DNA of 64,000 nt from Niastella populi (GCF_002078015.1 NZ_LWBP01000112.1:106717-170716), one strand, 5' to 3'. Shown: positions 42,247-51,511, numbered from the stretch's first letter. Program-made: numbers and translations. The notes: a model not told the origin generated them from the sequence alone.

Positions 42247-43185
42247 ATGCCAGTATATCCTGAACAAAGTATCATTAAAGTATTAGCGTATTTTGATATT
42301 TTTAATTACCCGCTTACACAGGAGGAGATATATAATTTTCTCGATAAGCCCTTGGAAATGGAGGTGGTAATGGCAACGCTATTTCAGTTGGTAGAAGACA
42401 AACGCATTTTCCTTTTGGGACGTTTTTTTTCATTACAGGCCGATACTGCATTATGTACCAGAAGGATCATTGGCAATCATAAGGCCGAAACAATGTTGAA
42501 AACGGCATACAGGGTGGGCGGCTTTTTGTACCAGTTTCCCTTTGTAAGGGGAGTTGGCATTTCCGGCTCGTTATCGAAGAACTTTGCCGGTCACGATACC
42601 GATATCGATTTCTTTATTATTACCCGCGCCAACCGGTTATGGATTGCGCGAACACTGATGCATTTGTTCAAGAAGCTCACATTTATTACCGGCCATCAGC
42701 ATTTGTATTGTATGAACTATTATATCGATGAAGAGGCCATGCTGATAAGGGAGCAGAATATTTTTACCGCTACCGAGCTTGTCACCTTGTTGCCGGTTTG
42801 TGGCAATGGTACTATGAGCCGTTTTTATGGACAAAATAACTGGACGACCCATTTTTTCCCCAATCAACAACCGGGCCGGCAATCGATGTTGTTGAGCCGC
42901 CCGGGTTTTGTAAAAAGGTCGGCGGAGTGGCTGCTCAATAACCGGCTGGGCAATGCCCTCGATGAGCTGTTGATGCGTATTACCGCACGCCGGTGGAAAA
43001 AGAAAGAACAGTTATGCCGCACCAATGATCATGGGGTTAGAATGGGTTTGTGTACCGGCAAACATTTTGCGAAACCAAATCCTGCGTTTTTTCAAAGGAG
43101 CGTGCTCGGGTCGCTGGAGAAAAAGCTGGCGGAACAGATGAATATTGAATATAGAATGTCGAATGTCGAAGGAAGAGTGAAATGA
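42247..43185 (+). CDS. Nucleotidyltransferase-fold protein in the glycan cluster
   Basis: 312 residues from the ATG; the frame opens further upstream at a TTG. N-terminal winged-helix-like part (1-60; KVLAYFDIFNYPLTQEEIYN). Near residue 105 is the catalytic NTase signature: GISGSLSKNFAGHDTDIDFF, with the GS pair and the acidic DxD residues D119 and D121. The C-terminal half (130-312) is helical with no known motif. Members attach nucleotides to small molecules or proteins; the substrate here is not known. It is the only plus-strand gene between sugar transferase and radical SAM genes, which places it in the cluster by position. The end of the gene is followed by a word-repeat block. Confidence 0.8.
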   Translation: MPVYPEQSIIKVLAYFDIFNYPLTQEEIYNFLDKPLEMEVVMATLFQLVEDKRIFLLGRFFSLQADTALCTRRIIGNHKAETMLKTAYRVGGFLYQFPFVRGVGISGSLSKNFAGHDTDIDFFIITRANRLWIARTLMHLFKKLTFITGHQHLYCMNYYIDEEAMLIREQNIFTATELVTLLPVCGNGTMSRFYGQNNWTTHFFPNQQPGRQSMLLSRPGFVKRSAEWLLNNRLGNALDELLMRITARRWKKKEQLCRTNDHGVRMGLCTGKHFAKPNPAFFQRSVLGSLEKKLAEQMNIEYRMSNVEGRVK

Positions 43186-43267
43186 AGAATGAGAAAGGAA
43201 AATGAAAAAGTAAAAGCGGCATAGCGATCAATAACTTTAAGCTCCATTTCATTAGCACATTAGCACA

Positions 43268-44674
43268 TTAGCTAATTTTTCTCCGTTCTTCCACCCACAT
43301 ATGACCCTTTGCCAGTGTTGAACGCAGTTTTAACATCGGCAGTCTGAATAAATTGGCAACAGGTTTCTTAAGTGCCTTGTGAAAGTTCACTTCATAGTTG
43401 ATCATCTGGATGGCGTAATCATAATACTTCCGGTTGTAGGTTCTTGTAAAGTCGATATCGCGGTCGGTACTGTTTTCCCAGGGCAGGCTGGTAACAAACC
43501 GGTCTTCTACTTCGGCATACAAAGGCGTGCCTTTAATAGGATAGGCCACTGTTATCGTGAACAGGTCGGGATCGGCATTCTTTAAATGCTGAACGGTGGC
43601 ATAAATATCTTCTTTGGTTTCACCGGGATAACCTACCATTATGAATGTACCCGCCTGCAATCCGTGTTTGCGCGCCAGTTGAATCATTTGCTGTACCTGC
43701 TCTACTTCCACGCGGCGGTCCATAAGATCGATGATCTTTTGTGAACCGCTTTCTGCACCTATCCATACCCGGAAACAGCCGCTTTTTTTCAGATCAATGA
43801 TCACTTTTTCATTCATTCTGTCGGCCCGCGTAATACACTCATATGGCATTACCAGGTTGCGCTGCGTCATTTCCTCTGCAAATTTCTCAAGCCATTGATG
43901 GCTTACGGTAAATACATCATCAACGAACCAGAGGCTGTCTACCGCATAGTTTGCTTTTATATGCGCTATTTCATCGGCCACCTTACCCGCACTTCTCCGG
44001 CGATAGCTTTGTCCGTATACCGCCCGGCTGCACCACTTGCAACTGTACGGGCAACCCCGCATGGTGCTTACCGAAATGGTACTGGTGCCATGCCGGCCTT
44101 TCCATGCATCGAAATACAACGACAGGTTCACTTTATGCCGGTTGGGAAATGGCAGGGCATCGAGGCTTTTAAGTTTGGTGCGTTCTTTATTCTGGAGTAA
44201 ACCTTTTTCTTCATGCAGGTACGATACGCCTTCAATGTCGTTTATACTTCCGGTATAGGTGCCTTCGATGTATTGCACCAGTTCCAGCATGGTTTGCTCG
44301 CCTTCACCCGATACAATATAATCGGCCCCGTGTTCAAGAAATTTGATGGCGTGGTTCCTTACTTCCGGTCCGCCCAAAATGATCTTTGTATGTTGCAGGG
44401 TTTCGTTTCCCTTAACAAAACGAATAATGCGCAGCACATTCAGTTTTGTCATCAGGTTGGTATAAATGCCTATCACCTGTGGCCGTTGTTGCAGCAGGCG
44501 GGCGCATAACAGATCGAAAGATGAAAAAGTGCTGTCGAACACTTCGTTGTCGTACCCATGCTGTTCGAGCCAGGCAGAGATATACAGGATGCCCAATGGT
44601 ACATAGGGCCGCATGATGGCTTGTTCCTTTTCGTCCTCTGCCAGAAAATATCCATGTGTCAACAGGATTGTCAT
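43268..44674 (-). CDS. Radical SAM protein with B12-binding-type N-terminal domain (1)
   Basis: 468 residues. Residues 1-140 form a B12-binding-type Rossmann domain (TILLTHGYFLAEDEKEQ, YVPLGILYISAWLEQHGY, IILGGPEVR, ADYIVSGEGEQ) in which the cobalamin-ligating DxHxxG histidine is absent. The radical SAM core begins near 200, with the 4Fe-4S cysteines C208-C212-C215 in MRGCPYSCKWCSR. SWFVDD-like SLWFVDDVF and WIGAESGSQKIIDLMDRR follow. Members include C-methylases and other carbon-centred radical enzymes. The gene overlaps the upstream methyltransferase gene by 4 bases, so translation is coupled. Substrate unknown. Confidence 0.88.
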   Translation of the reverse strand: MTILLTHGYFLAEDEKEQAIMRPYVPLGILYISAWLEQHGYDNEVFDSTFSSFDLLCARLLQQRPQVIGIYTNLMTKLNVLRIIRFVKGNETLQHTKIILGGPEVRNHAIKFLEHGADYIVSGEGEQTMLELVQYIEGTYTGSINDIEGVSYLHEEKGLLQNKERTKLKSLDALPFPNRHKVNLSLYFDAWKGRHGTSTISVSTMRGCPYSCKWCSRAVYGQSYRRRSAGKVADEIAHIKANYAVDSLWFVDDVFTVSHQWLEKFAEEMTQRNLVMPYECITRADRMNEKVIIDLKKSGCFRVWIGAESGSQKIIDLMDRRVEVEQVQQMIQLARKHGLQAGTFIMVGYPGETKEDIYATVQHLKNADPDLFTITVAYPIKGTPLYAEVEDRFVTSLPWENSTDRDIDFTRTYNRKYYDYAIQMINYEVNFHKALKKPVANLFRLPMLKLRSTLAKGHMWVEERRKIS

Positions 44675-45477
44675 TGTGCTTCTTTTTTAAATAACAGGAA
44701 TGCATGATCGGCCAGGCTGGTGGCAAAGGACGCATTGGCGGTCCTTTCTTCCCATTTTACCAGGGTTTGAAAAAAGCGGCGGTGTTGTTGCATATAACCT
44801 TCCATCCACGATGGTGGTATGCATAACCCCACCGGTTTCTTTTGTATCAGTTGCAGCGGCTTCATCAACTGTGCAAACGTTTTTATGGAATAATAGTGAA
44901 CCGGTTGCTGCACCTGGGCGGTCAAAGGCACCATCACTTCTTTGTTGGTCCATCTTCTGAATGCCTGCCGGGGTTGCGCTTTCAGCAGGTAATACATCGT
45001 TTCCCATAAACAGTATTTTCCAAATAGCACTACGGCGAAATAGCCGCCGGGTTGTAGCAACTGGTAAAACTGTTTCGACAAACCGGTGATGGCTGCGGGG
45101 GAAACGCAGTTGAGCCCGGCGAAGTTGGAAACAATGCGGTCAAATTGCCTGCCCTGAAATGTAGTGTATAATTCATCAAATGCGCAGGTTTGAAACAGGG
45201 GCTGATGGGGCGCCGGCGTAAGGGCTGCTTTTCGTTGCGCTTTTTCTATCATGGCCGGCGATGCATCGGTAGCGGTAACGGAATGCCCTTTCTGCGCCAT
45301 CCAGCAGGCATCGGTACCGGTACCGCAATTGATCTCGAGCAACTGCATGGCATTGCCGGCAAGCAGGGGCCGTAACCATTTATAGGTGGTGCGCCGTTGC
45401 GCGCCGCCGGTAATGCTTTCGGTAAACCCGGCATCGTATGTACGTGCCAGCACGTCGAAGGTGGTTACTTTACTCAT
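44671..45477 (-). CDS. Class I SAM-dependent methyltransferase
   Basis: 268 residues. The SAM-binding motif I is LLEINCGTGTDACW (47-58), with motif II ATDASPAMIEKAQ and motif IV VSNFAGLNC. The C-terminal half (150-268) is a variable cap. It has no membrane segment. It overlaps the upstream radical SAM gene by 8 bases and the downstream one by 4 bases, so the three form a coupled unit. It could O- or N-methylate the product of the pathway, though methylating a protein partner is also possible. Confidence 0.85.
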   Translation of the reverse strand: MSKVTTFDVLARTYDAGFTESITGGAQRRTTYKWLRPLLAGNAMQLLEINCGTGTDACWMAQKGHSVTATDASPAMIEKAQRKAALTPAPHQPLFQTCAFDELYTTFQGRQFDRIVSNFAGLNCVSPAAITGLSKQFYQLLQPGGYFAVVLFGKYCLWETMYYLLKAQPRQAFRRWTNKEVMVPLTAQVQQPVHYYSIKTFAQLMKPLQLIQKKPVGLCIPPSWMEGYMQQHRRFFQTLVKWEERTANASFATSLADHAFLLFKKEAQ

Positions 45478-46933
45478 GCGCGTACCGGTTTAACTGCAGC
45501 CATTCAACCAGCAGCGATGGCAGATGCCAGCAGGCGGAGGCTATTTTTCTGTAATCGTGTATAGTGGCGGTCAGCGGGTTCCTGATGGCATTGCGAAACG
45601 CCGCCCAACCCTGTTGTTTACGGAATACGAGATGCACATAGCGATGTAATTTTTTATAGTATCCGGGCGGGTAAGTATTCCTGAACATCAGCAACAGTTC
45701 ATCCGAATCGGTCCAGTTGGCTTTTACTTTCAATTCAGCTTTTACCCGTTCATAAAATACGGTTCCCGGTAACGGATAGGAAACGGAGATGCCCATTTCA
45801 TATGGCAACAGGTCTTTGATCATGCGGATGGTTTTCGCAATGTCTTCCTTTGTTTCGCCGGGATAACCAAACTGTATAAAAAAGGAAGGATGGATGCCGT
45901 GTGTTTTCAGCAGGGTAGTGGCCTGGTATATTTGTTTAACTGTGGTGCCTTTGTCCATGGCGTCGAGCACTTTTTGCGAACCGCTTTCTGCACCCATCCA
46001 AATGTTATGGCAGCCGGCGCGCGCCAGGTCTTTGATGGTGTTCTCCTGTAACAACAGGTCGGCCCGCGCCTGGATCCTGAACCTGAACTGTAATTGTTCT
46101 TTCTCTACAATATTGGCAAACGCGTTTACCCAACCGGGTTTTAAACCGAAGATGTCGTCGCAGAACCAGATATGATCAAACTGGAATTTTTCCTTTAAGA
46201 GTTTTAATTCTTCCACTACTTTCTCCGGTGAGCGGGCATTGTAGCGGTTGCCATAGATAGGTTTTGCACACCAGTTACATTTGAACGGGCATCCTCTTGT
46301 GGTTGCCACGTTCAGCGAAAAGTAGCCACTGCTTTTTAGCCACATAGAACGGTAAGGTGTAAGATCAACCAGGTCCCAGGCGGGCAATGGCAATGCGTCG
46401 AGGTCTTTCATCACCGTGCGGCGGGGGGCGGTAACTGCCTGGTTGTTGTGCATGAATGCCAGACCGCTAATATGTTCAAAAGCTGTTTCTTTATTATCGA
46501 TGGCCTTAACCAGTTCAAGCAACGTCAATTCGGCTTCGCCGATGATAACAAAGTCGGCCCCTTTGGTAAGATATTCTTCAAAATGATCGGTGCTGTCTGA
46601 ACTGGATATTATAACCGTGCAGCCTTTTTCTTTGGCAAGTTTCATCATGGCAAAGGCAGCCTCGCGCATATTGGTCAAACACATTTTGGTGAGGTAGTTG
46701 AAGCCATCGTCGTACAGCACAAAAAAGCGCGGTGTTTGTTCGTTCAAGGTGTTTTGGATATCGTGTGCATTGTGAGCGAACATGGTATCGAACAGGGAAA
46801 CGGAATAACCGTGTTCCCGCATAAGGGCGGCAGCATATAATGTGGCCAGCGGAGGGTAAGGTTGCCCGGTAGCCCATTGTTTGGGATCAAATCTTAAGAA
46901 ATAGGAATGTGAAAATAATATATTGTTGCTCAT
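45470..46933 (-). CDS. Radical SAM protein with B12-binding-type N-terminal domain (2)
   Basis: 487 residues, homologous to the other two long radical SAM proteins of the cluster. N-terminal B12-binding-type part (1-150; PYPPLATLYAAALMREHGY, SLFDTMFAHNAHD, ADFVIIGEAELTLLELV) without a clear DxHxxG. The 4Fe-4S cysteines are C215-C219-C222 in TTRGCPFKCNWCAKPIYG; then DHIWFCDDIFGLKPGW and NIWMGAESGSQKVLDAMDKG. It heads the unit with the methyltransferase and radical SAM 1, downstream of a word-repeat block where a promoter may lie. Function unknown. Confidence 0.88.
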   Translation of the reverse strand: MSNNILFSHSYFLRFDPKQWATGQPYPPLATLYAAALMREHGYSVSLFDTMFAHNAHDIQNTLNEQTPRFFVLYDDGFNYLTKMCLTNMREAAFAMMKLAKEKGCTVIISSSDSTDHFEEYLTKGADFVIIGEAELTLLELVKAIDNKETAFEHISGLAFMHNNQAVTAPRRTVMKDLDALPLPAWDLVDLTPYRSMWLKSSGYFSLNVATTRGCPFKCNWCAKPIYGNRYNARSPEKVVEELKLLKEKFQFDHIWFCDDIFGLKPGWVNAFANIVEKEQLQFRFRIQARADLLLQENTIKDLARAGCHNIWMGAESGSQKVLDAMDKGTTVKQIYQATTLLKTHGIHPSFFIQFGYPGETKEDIAKTIRMIKDLLPYEMGISVSYPLPGTVFYERVKAELKVKANWTDSDELLLMFRNTYPPGYYKKLHRYVHLVFRKQQGWAAFRNAIRNPLTATIHDYRKIASACWHLPSLLVEWLQLNRYAHE

Positions 46934-46960
46934 GATTGTTCGTTCTCTTAGAAAGTTTGT

Positions 46961-47003
46961 TAGTTGTTCAGTTATTGAGTTGTTCAGTTGTTCAGTTATT
47001 CAG
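46961..47003. repeat. Word repeat (AGTTGTTCAGTTATTGAG)
   Basis: Five degenerate copies of GTTGTTCA, GTTATTGA and GTTATTCA, as at 24856. Complement words (CTAACGAACTGAATAAC) follow at 47031-47055, giving an imperfect inverted pair between radical SAM 2 and the SPASM gene. Confidence 0.55.
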
Positions 47004-47061
47004 GTAAAGCCCGTTACTATTCGTAAAACCTATTAACTAACGAACTGAATAACTTACAAAC

Positions 47062-48105
47062 TCATAAACCTGCCCTGGGATTCAAGTTCAAATAACAAAC
47101 ACACTTCACACAGGTACTATTGGTATTCATATCGAGGTGCTTTCTGAAAGCGATGGCGGTGCGGCTGTTTACGATGGTATCCAGTTTTTGTTCACGAATA
47201 TTCCCGATAGGTTCGTGGAAAAAACAGGGCCGTACCGTTCCATCTGCCTCAATTACCGTAGATACCCAGGGCGCATTGCATTGCTTATATGGAAAAGGAT
47301 TTTTGCCATAAAACGCCGCATAGTACGCATAGATCTTTTGCAGTTTATCGGCCGGTTCGGCAATGAACCGCTGGGCAATTGCCGTTTTGTGATATTTTAT
47401 CAGTTCCTGTACGGCCGATTGAAAAACCGGCAATTCTTCTTCATGCACCAGTACTTCCTGTTGCCGGTCGCTGGTCCAAACGGTGGCACGGTTGAAGGCC
47501 TGACTGCTTACATCGGCCGGCAAAAAACTGATCTGGTCGAGCCCCATTTCCATGGCGCTGTTCACGATGGGGATCCAGTGACGAAAGTTGAGGCGGTGAA
47601 TCACGGTGCGGGCCGTGATGCGATAAGCCGGGTTCTGCGATTTAATGTGTTCTACCCCTCGTCTTAATTTTTGAAAAGCACCCGGGGTCTGTCTTATCTG
47701 GTCGTGCAGGGCCTCATCGCCGTCGAGGCTCACAATGATGTCGTTCACCCATTGCAGCAATTGACCGGCTTTTTTCTCCAGCGCAATACCGGTCGATAAC
47801 AAGGTGACCGAAATGCTTTCCTGTTTTAGTATTTCACAGAAACGGAAAAAGTGGGCGTTCAGTAATGCTTCGCCGCCCGACATCACTACCACCCGCGTAC
47901 CGAATTTTCTAAAGGCGTTCAATAAACCGGTAAGATCATTTTCAGTGAGTTGCTTCAGGTTTTTGTTATCCTTCCAGATATCGCACATTACGCAACGGCA
48001 GTTACAGGCGCTATGCGGCATCAGGATCACCACCGGCAGTGCCGTTATGATATCGGTTTGTAACGTGCGATAGCGTTGGTAGGTATGATATAGTTTGTTG
48101 ATCAT
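47062..48105 (-). CDS. Radical SAM/SPASM protein
   Basis: 347 residues. The radical SAM cysteines are C34-C38-C41 in HSACNCRCVMCDIWKDN. VVVMSGGEALLN follows, and then VSLDGDEALHDQIRQTPGAF, both typical of SPASM-type radical SAM proteins. C-terminal SPASM-like iron-sulphur part (about 275-345): KQCNAPWVSTVIEADGTVRP, CFFHEPIGNI, then NSTCVKCVCYLNL. SPASM proteins often modify peptides or carbohydrates (for example anaerobic sulfatase maturation and RiPP maturases). No peptide precursor is recognisable nearby. It stands alone between word-repeat blocks, same strand as its neighbours. Substrate unknown. Confidence 0.9.
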   Translation of the reverse strand: MINKLYHTYQRYRTLQTDIITALPVVILMPHSACNCRCVMCDIWKDNKNLKQLTENDLTGLLNAFRKFGTRVVVMSGGEALLNAHFFRFCEILKQESISVTLLSTGIALEKKAGQLLQWVNDIIVSLDGDEALHDQIRQTPGAFQKLRRGVEHIKSQNPAYRITARTVIHRLNFRHWIPIVNSAMEMGLDQISFLPADVSSQAFNRATVWTSDRQQEVLVHEEELPVFQSAVQELIKYHKTAIAQRFIAEPADKLQKIYAYYAAFYGKNPFPYKQCNAPWVSTVIEADGTVRPCFFHEPIGNIREQKLDTIVNSRTAIAFRKHLDMNTNSTCVKCVCYLNLNPRAGL

Positions 48106-48120
48106 TTTAATTAATAATAC

Positions 48121-48234
48121 AGCCTTAAGCCGAAGGCTGAAGGCCTAAAGCCAAAAGCAAATACAACTAAAAGCTCAAAGCTGTACATAAAAGAACTATG
48201 AACTAAAAACTATGAACTAAGAACTGTGAACTGT
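48121..48234. repeat. Word-repeat block (AAGCCGAAGGCTGAAGG; GAACTATGAACTAAAAAC)
   Basis: Two families in one gap. 48121-48183 repeats AAGCCGAAGG, CTGAAGGCC and AAAGCCAAAAGC; 48191-48234 repeats GAACTATGAACTAA. The second block runs into the last codons of the methyltransferase gene. Confidence 0.55.
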
Positions 48235-48888
48235 CTCAACCCTAAATATATAATTCACCTCCACCCAATAGCCCTTCTCGTATACACAATTCAACCTGAA
48301 CCCCCTCTCCGCCGCCATCGCCTTTATCATTGGCAGATCGCACCCATCGCACAGCACCATCAGCACCATCGATTGCGGGTGCATATACGATGGCAGACTG
48401 CTGAACAATTGTTGAAAATATTCGCCCTGTTCCCCGCAATACCAGGCATATCCGGCCGGTGTTTTCGGTTGTTTTTTATAGTAAGGCGGATTGATGGCAA
48501 TGATGTCGAATGACTGCTGCGCGATATGCGTGAACAGATCTGAGTTTATTATGGTAATGGATATCCGGTTACGCTGGCTGTTCATTTTCAGTGAGTGAAT
48601 GGCCTCCGCATTAATATCGCTTGCCGTTACCCGCGCACCTTCCCGCGCTGCATATAGGGCTATCAGTCCACTCCCGGCGCCCAGTTCTAAAAATGACCTG
48701 TTCTTTAGCGGCAATGCGGCGATATACTTCAGCAACAAGCGCGTACTAAAGAAAAAGCCCGGATGAAAAACCGCAGGCGGTATTACCAACCGGATGCCTT
48801 TGCAGGTATACATGCGGGTGGCCGACAGGTATTTTACCAGCAGCGGTTTGTATAACCGGGTGGCTATATTTTTTATGACCTGCCGCAT
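48217..48888 (-). CDS. NPPY-type class I methyltransferase
   Basis: 223 residues from the ATG whose first base is the last base of the upstream stop (TGATG overlap), chosen over an ATG 12 codons upstream. Motif I FLELGAGSGLIALYAA (about 74-89), motif II SDINAEAIHSLKMNS, and motif IV INPPYYKKQPKTPA with the NPPY tetrapeptide of N-methyltransferases acting on amide or amino nitrogens (HemK/RsmC relatives). It ends EVNYIFRVE. Translationally coupled to radical SAM 3. Substrate unknown; nucleic acid or protein glutamine methylation is the family default, but cluster context suggests a tailoring role. Confidence 0.85.
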   Translation of the reverse strand: MRQVIKNIATRLYKPLLVKYLSATRMYTCKGIRLVIPPAVFHPGFFFSTRLLLKYIAALPLKNRSFLELGAGSGLIALYAAREGARVTASDINAEAIHSLKMNSQRNRISITIINSDLFTHIAQQSFDIIAINPPYYKKQPKTPAGYAWYCGEQGEYFQQLFSSLPSYMHPQSMVLMVLCDGCDLPMIKAMAAERGFRLNCVYEKGYWVEVNYIFRVETVHSS

Positions 48889-50399
48889 CAGAATCCCTCT
48901 ATTTCGGGTTGCCGGTATTTCCATAATAATTGCAATACTTTTAACTCATAAGGCTTCCAGTACAAACCGGTTTTGTAACGAACGGCCGACAGGCTGCGCA
49001 TGATGCTGCGTTTGAAACCGGTAAGCCTGATGTCGGAAACGGTAGGGTAGTAACTGTTCAATACGGTTTCAAAATCCCTGATCTTGTCAACCATTTCAGC
49101 CGTTAACCACGGCGTTAGCGGGTTCCTGCGTAAATCGAAATTCTCCCAGTGCGGACTGATCCAGTCTTCCAGTTGTTCGGGAAAATGAAAACCGCTTTCA
49201 AGCACTTTCTTATACAGGTCAGATCCTTCGGTTGGCACGGGGCTGTATAAATAAATAATGATCTCGGTTTTGGGGTTTATCTCTTTTATTTCCCTGATGA
49301 ACGCAATGTCCTGGTCAATTTGTTTCATTACCTGATCGGGCGAATCGGTTCCGCCGGCAGGTGGAATGCCTAACACAAAAGAGTATTCGGGAATGATGTC
49401 GAACTTAGCCATACGGGCGGCAAAGGCCCTTATCTGTGCACTGCTTTGCGTACCACCTTTATCCATCCGTTTAAGAACCTCATCATTACCTGTTTCGGCG
49501 CCATAGAAGATCATCTTGCATCCGGAAGCCCGCATCAGTTCAAGCGAATGATCTGAGTATTTATCGATGGTATCAATTCTTCCTTCGCCCCACCAGACCA
49601 TGTTCTCGGGTTGAATAAGTTTTGAGAATTCAACCGTTCTTTTTTCCGATACAAAAAAGTTGTTGTCGTGAAACTCGATGGCATTACCACCGTGTTTTTC
49701 TTTCAGGTATTTGATGTCTTCATAGATCAGCTGCGCACTTTTTCCCCGCCAGCGGGCATTGTAGATAGGCACTACCGCGCAAAACGAACATTTGAAGGGG
49801 CAGCCCATGCTGCTGTGATAAGCGATGGTGCGGGTGCCGAGATAGGTTTTGCCAAGGTAACGGCGAAGCGGATAAAATGTATTGAGTGTTTCATATGGCA
49901 AACGGGGCAGTGCATCCTGGTCGTACAACTCGTCTTTACCGGTTTTTACAATGCCCTGTTCACCTTTGTAAATCAGGTTGGGAATAGTAGTGATTGGCTC
50001 GCCATTGTTCAGCGCATGTATCAAAGCAGGGAAACATTTTTCACCCGGACCATTTACAATAACATCAACAAAGCCCGAGTTCAGCACCACCTTTGGCTGG
50101 TTCGATGGAAAATAACCACCCCAGATGATTTTGACAGCCGGGTATAAAGTGCGGATCTGTTTTGAGATGGGAATGGCCTGCCGCAGTTGCGGCCCCGGCA
50201 TACAGGTGCAACCAAAAAAATCAAACCCGCCGGTGGCCAGGTAGCTGTTTATTTTTTGCCAGGGGTCGGTTTCCAGGTTTCCATCAACGATGGCATATCC
50301 ATACAAGCCTTCAATAGCTGCGGCTATGGAAAGGATAGAATTGGGGATCCTGGGCTTTGTGTTAGCGCTGCGTGGATTGAATAGTAATACTTTGTTCAT
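48888..50399 (-). CDS. Radical SAM protein with B12-binding-type N-terminal domain (3)
   Basis: 503 residues. N-terminal part (1-170) with KIIWGGYFPSNQP and VDVIVNGPGEKCFPAL, a B12-binding-type Rossmann fold in which DxHxxG is absent. 4Fe-4S cysteines C200-C204-C207 in HSSMGCPFKCSFCAVVPIY; then IEFHDNNFFVSEKR and KMIFYGAETGNDEVLKRMDK. The C-terminal 120 residues include a segment of aromatic/charged helices that is longer than in the two paralogues. It directly precedes the NPPY methyltransferase with a one-base overlap. Function unknown; C-methylation is one possibility. Confidence 0.88.
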   Translation of the reverse strand: MNKVLLFNPRSANTKPRIPNSILSIAAAIEGLYGYAIVDGNLETDPWQKINSYLATGGFDFFGCTCMPGPQLRQAIPISKQIRTLYPAVKIIWGGYFPSNQPKVVLNSGFVDVIVNGPGEKCFPALIHALNNGEPITTIPNLIYKGEQGIVKTGKDELYDQDALPRLPYETLNTFYPLRRYLGKTYLGTRTIAYHSSMGCPFKCSFCAVVPIYNARWRGKSAQLIYEDIKYLKEKHGGNAIEFHDNNFFVSEKRTVEFSKLIQPENMVWWGEGRIDTIDKYSDHSLELMRASGCKMIFYGAETGNDEVLKRMDKGGTQSSAQIRAFAARMAKFDIIPEYSFVLGIPPAGGTDSPDQVMKQIDQDIAFIREIKEINPKTEIIIYLYSPVPTEGSDLYKKVLESGFHFPEQLEDWISPHWENFDLRRNPLTPWLTAEMVDKIRDFETVLNSYYPTVSDIRLTGFKRSIMRSLSAVRYKTGLYWKPYELKVLQLLWKYRQPEIEGF

Positions 50400-50407
50400 G
50401 TGTGAAC

Positions 50408-50436
50408 GTCAATGGTGAATGGTCAATGGTGAATAA
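50408..50436. repeat. Word repeat (GTCAATGGTGAATGGTCAATGG)
   Basis: Three copies of TCAATGGTGAA or GGTCAATGGTGAA, upstream of radical SAM 3. Related words GTCAATGGGCAATGGG stand at 28728-28744. Confidence 0.4.
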
Positions 50437-50459
50437 GAGACCACGAATGTTTTGGTCTC
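50437..50459 (-). terminator. Possible weak terminator after the GT2 gene
   Basis: GAGACC and GGTCTC form a 6-bp stem around an 11-base loop; on the minus strand only TTATTC follows, so termination would be weak. It separates the GT2 gene from radical SAM 3. Confidence 0.35.
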
Positions 50460-50582
50460 CCGGAACCTTCAGCCGGTTGAAAATCCTTTACGGAGGCCAG
50501 ATCATTGAAACCCATACGTATAATTATGAGGTTGAGTTGCTTTGCAGCCTTTTTTACTCATAGAACCGGTTTTGCGGCACTC

Positions 50583-51473
50583 TCATCGTTTTGATTGAAC
50601 CCCGGAACCCAGCGTTTTCAATAGATACAAGTAACAAAAGGGTTGTAACAGGTTGTGTTTTAGCGACCGCCAATAATGCTGCCGGGCGGCGGGCAGGTTG
50701 CGTTGTTGTTTAAATGCGTGACCGATATTCAGGTAAGCATGGCTTTTTGCCTTTTGCAGGTGTTTTTTCGAAACCATGTTATGCGCATACAGGTATTCAA
50801 AAGTTTGAACGAACCCTTCATAGTTTTCAATCGAAACCAAGGTGCTCCTGTTGGTATCGTGCATGCGGCGCCATAAAAGCGATTCGTAAATGATGCCGGC
50901 ATCGAAATGATAAGCAAGCCGCATATTAAAATGATAGTCGGAGCAGAAAAACATGTCTTCATTGAACCAGCCTGTTTTTTCAATGCAGGAACGACGCATT
51001 ACAAGGGTAGGGTTGTACATAACGAACCTGTTCTCCTTTAACCGGTTGAAGATACTGGCAAACTCTATACCCCGCCGGTTGGTGTACGTGCGGGGCGACA
51101 GCATCACCCCCGATCTATAGGAAAAAGCATCGGTGATAGAGAAACCGATGTGGGCATGTTTGTGCAGCAACTGCACCTGTTTTTCGAGTTTGTTTTCCGT
51201 CCAGGTATCGTCAGAATCTATGAATGCGATCAGTTCGCCTTTTGAGAGGCGGATGGCGGCGTTCTTTAAAATAGCGGTGCGTCCGGTATGCGGCATTTTG
51301 TAATACCTGATGCGGGGATCGGGCAGGGCTTGCACCAGTTCTTCGGTATTGTCGGTAGAACCGTCGTCGGCAATGATAAGTTCGAGGTCGGAATGGGTTT
51401 GACCAAGCACACTGTAAATGCTTTCCATCACCAGGTGCGCCCGGTTGTATGTTGTGAGGATGACACTGACCAT
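50583..51473 (-). CDS. Glycosyltransferase family 2
   Basis: 296 residues from the ATG that starts MVSVILTTYNRAHLV; an upstream extension of 18 residues is less likely. GT-A fold: VILTTYNRAHLVMESIYSVL, LIIADDGSTDNTEELV, and the metal-binding DxD ELIAFIDSDDTWTENKLEKQ (near 100). NPTLVMRRSCIEKTGWFNED is the acceptor-loop motif. No membrane segment, so it is peripheral to the inner membrane. Known reaction class: transfer from a nucleotide-sugar, usually inverting. The cluster position suggests building the repeat unit on the polyprenyl carrier. It stands alone on the minus strand opposite the GT87 gene. Confidence 0.92.
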   Translation of the reverse strand: MVSVILTTYNRAHLVMESIYSVLGQTHSDLELIIADDGSTDNTEELVQALPDPRIRYYKMPHTGRTAILKNAAIRLSKGELIAFIDSDDTWTENKLEKQVQLLHKHAHIGFSITDAFSYRSGVMLSPRTYTNRRGIEFASIFNRLKENRFVMYNPTLVMRRSCIEKTGWFNEDMFFCSDYHFNMRLAYHFDAGIIYESLLWRRMHDTNRSTLVSIENYEGFVQTFEYLYAHNMVSKKHLQKAKSHAYLNIGHAFKQQRNLPAARQHYWRSLKHNLLQPFCYLYLLKTLGSGVQSKR

Positions 51474-51511
51474 GATTGTTGTTACGGGCTTTCGGGGAAT
51501 AAAGTTGCTTT

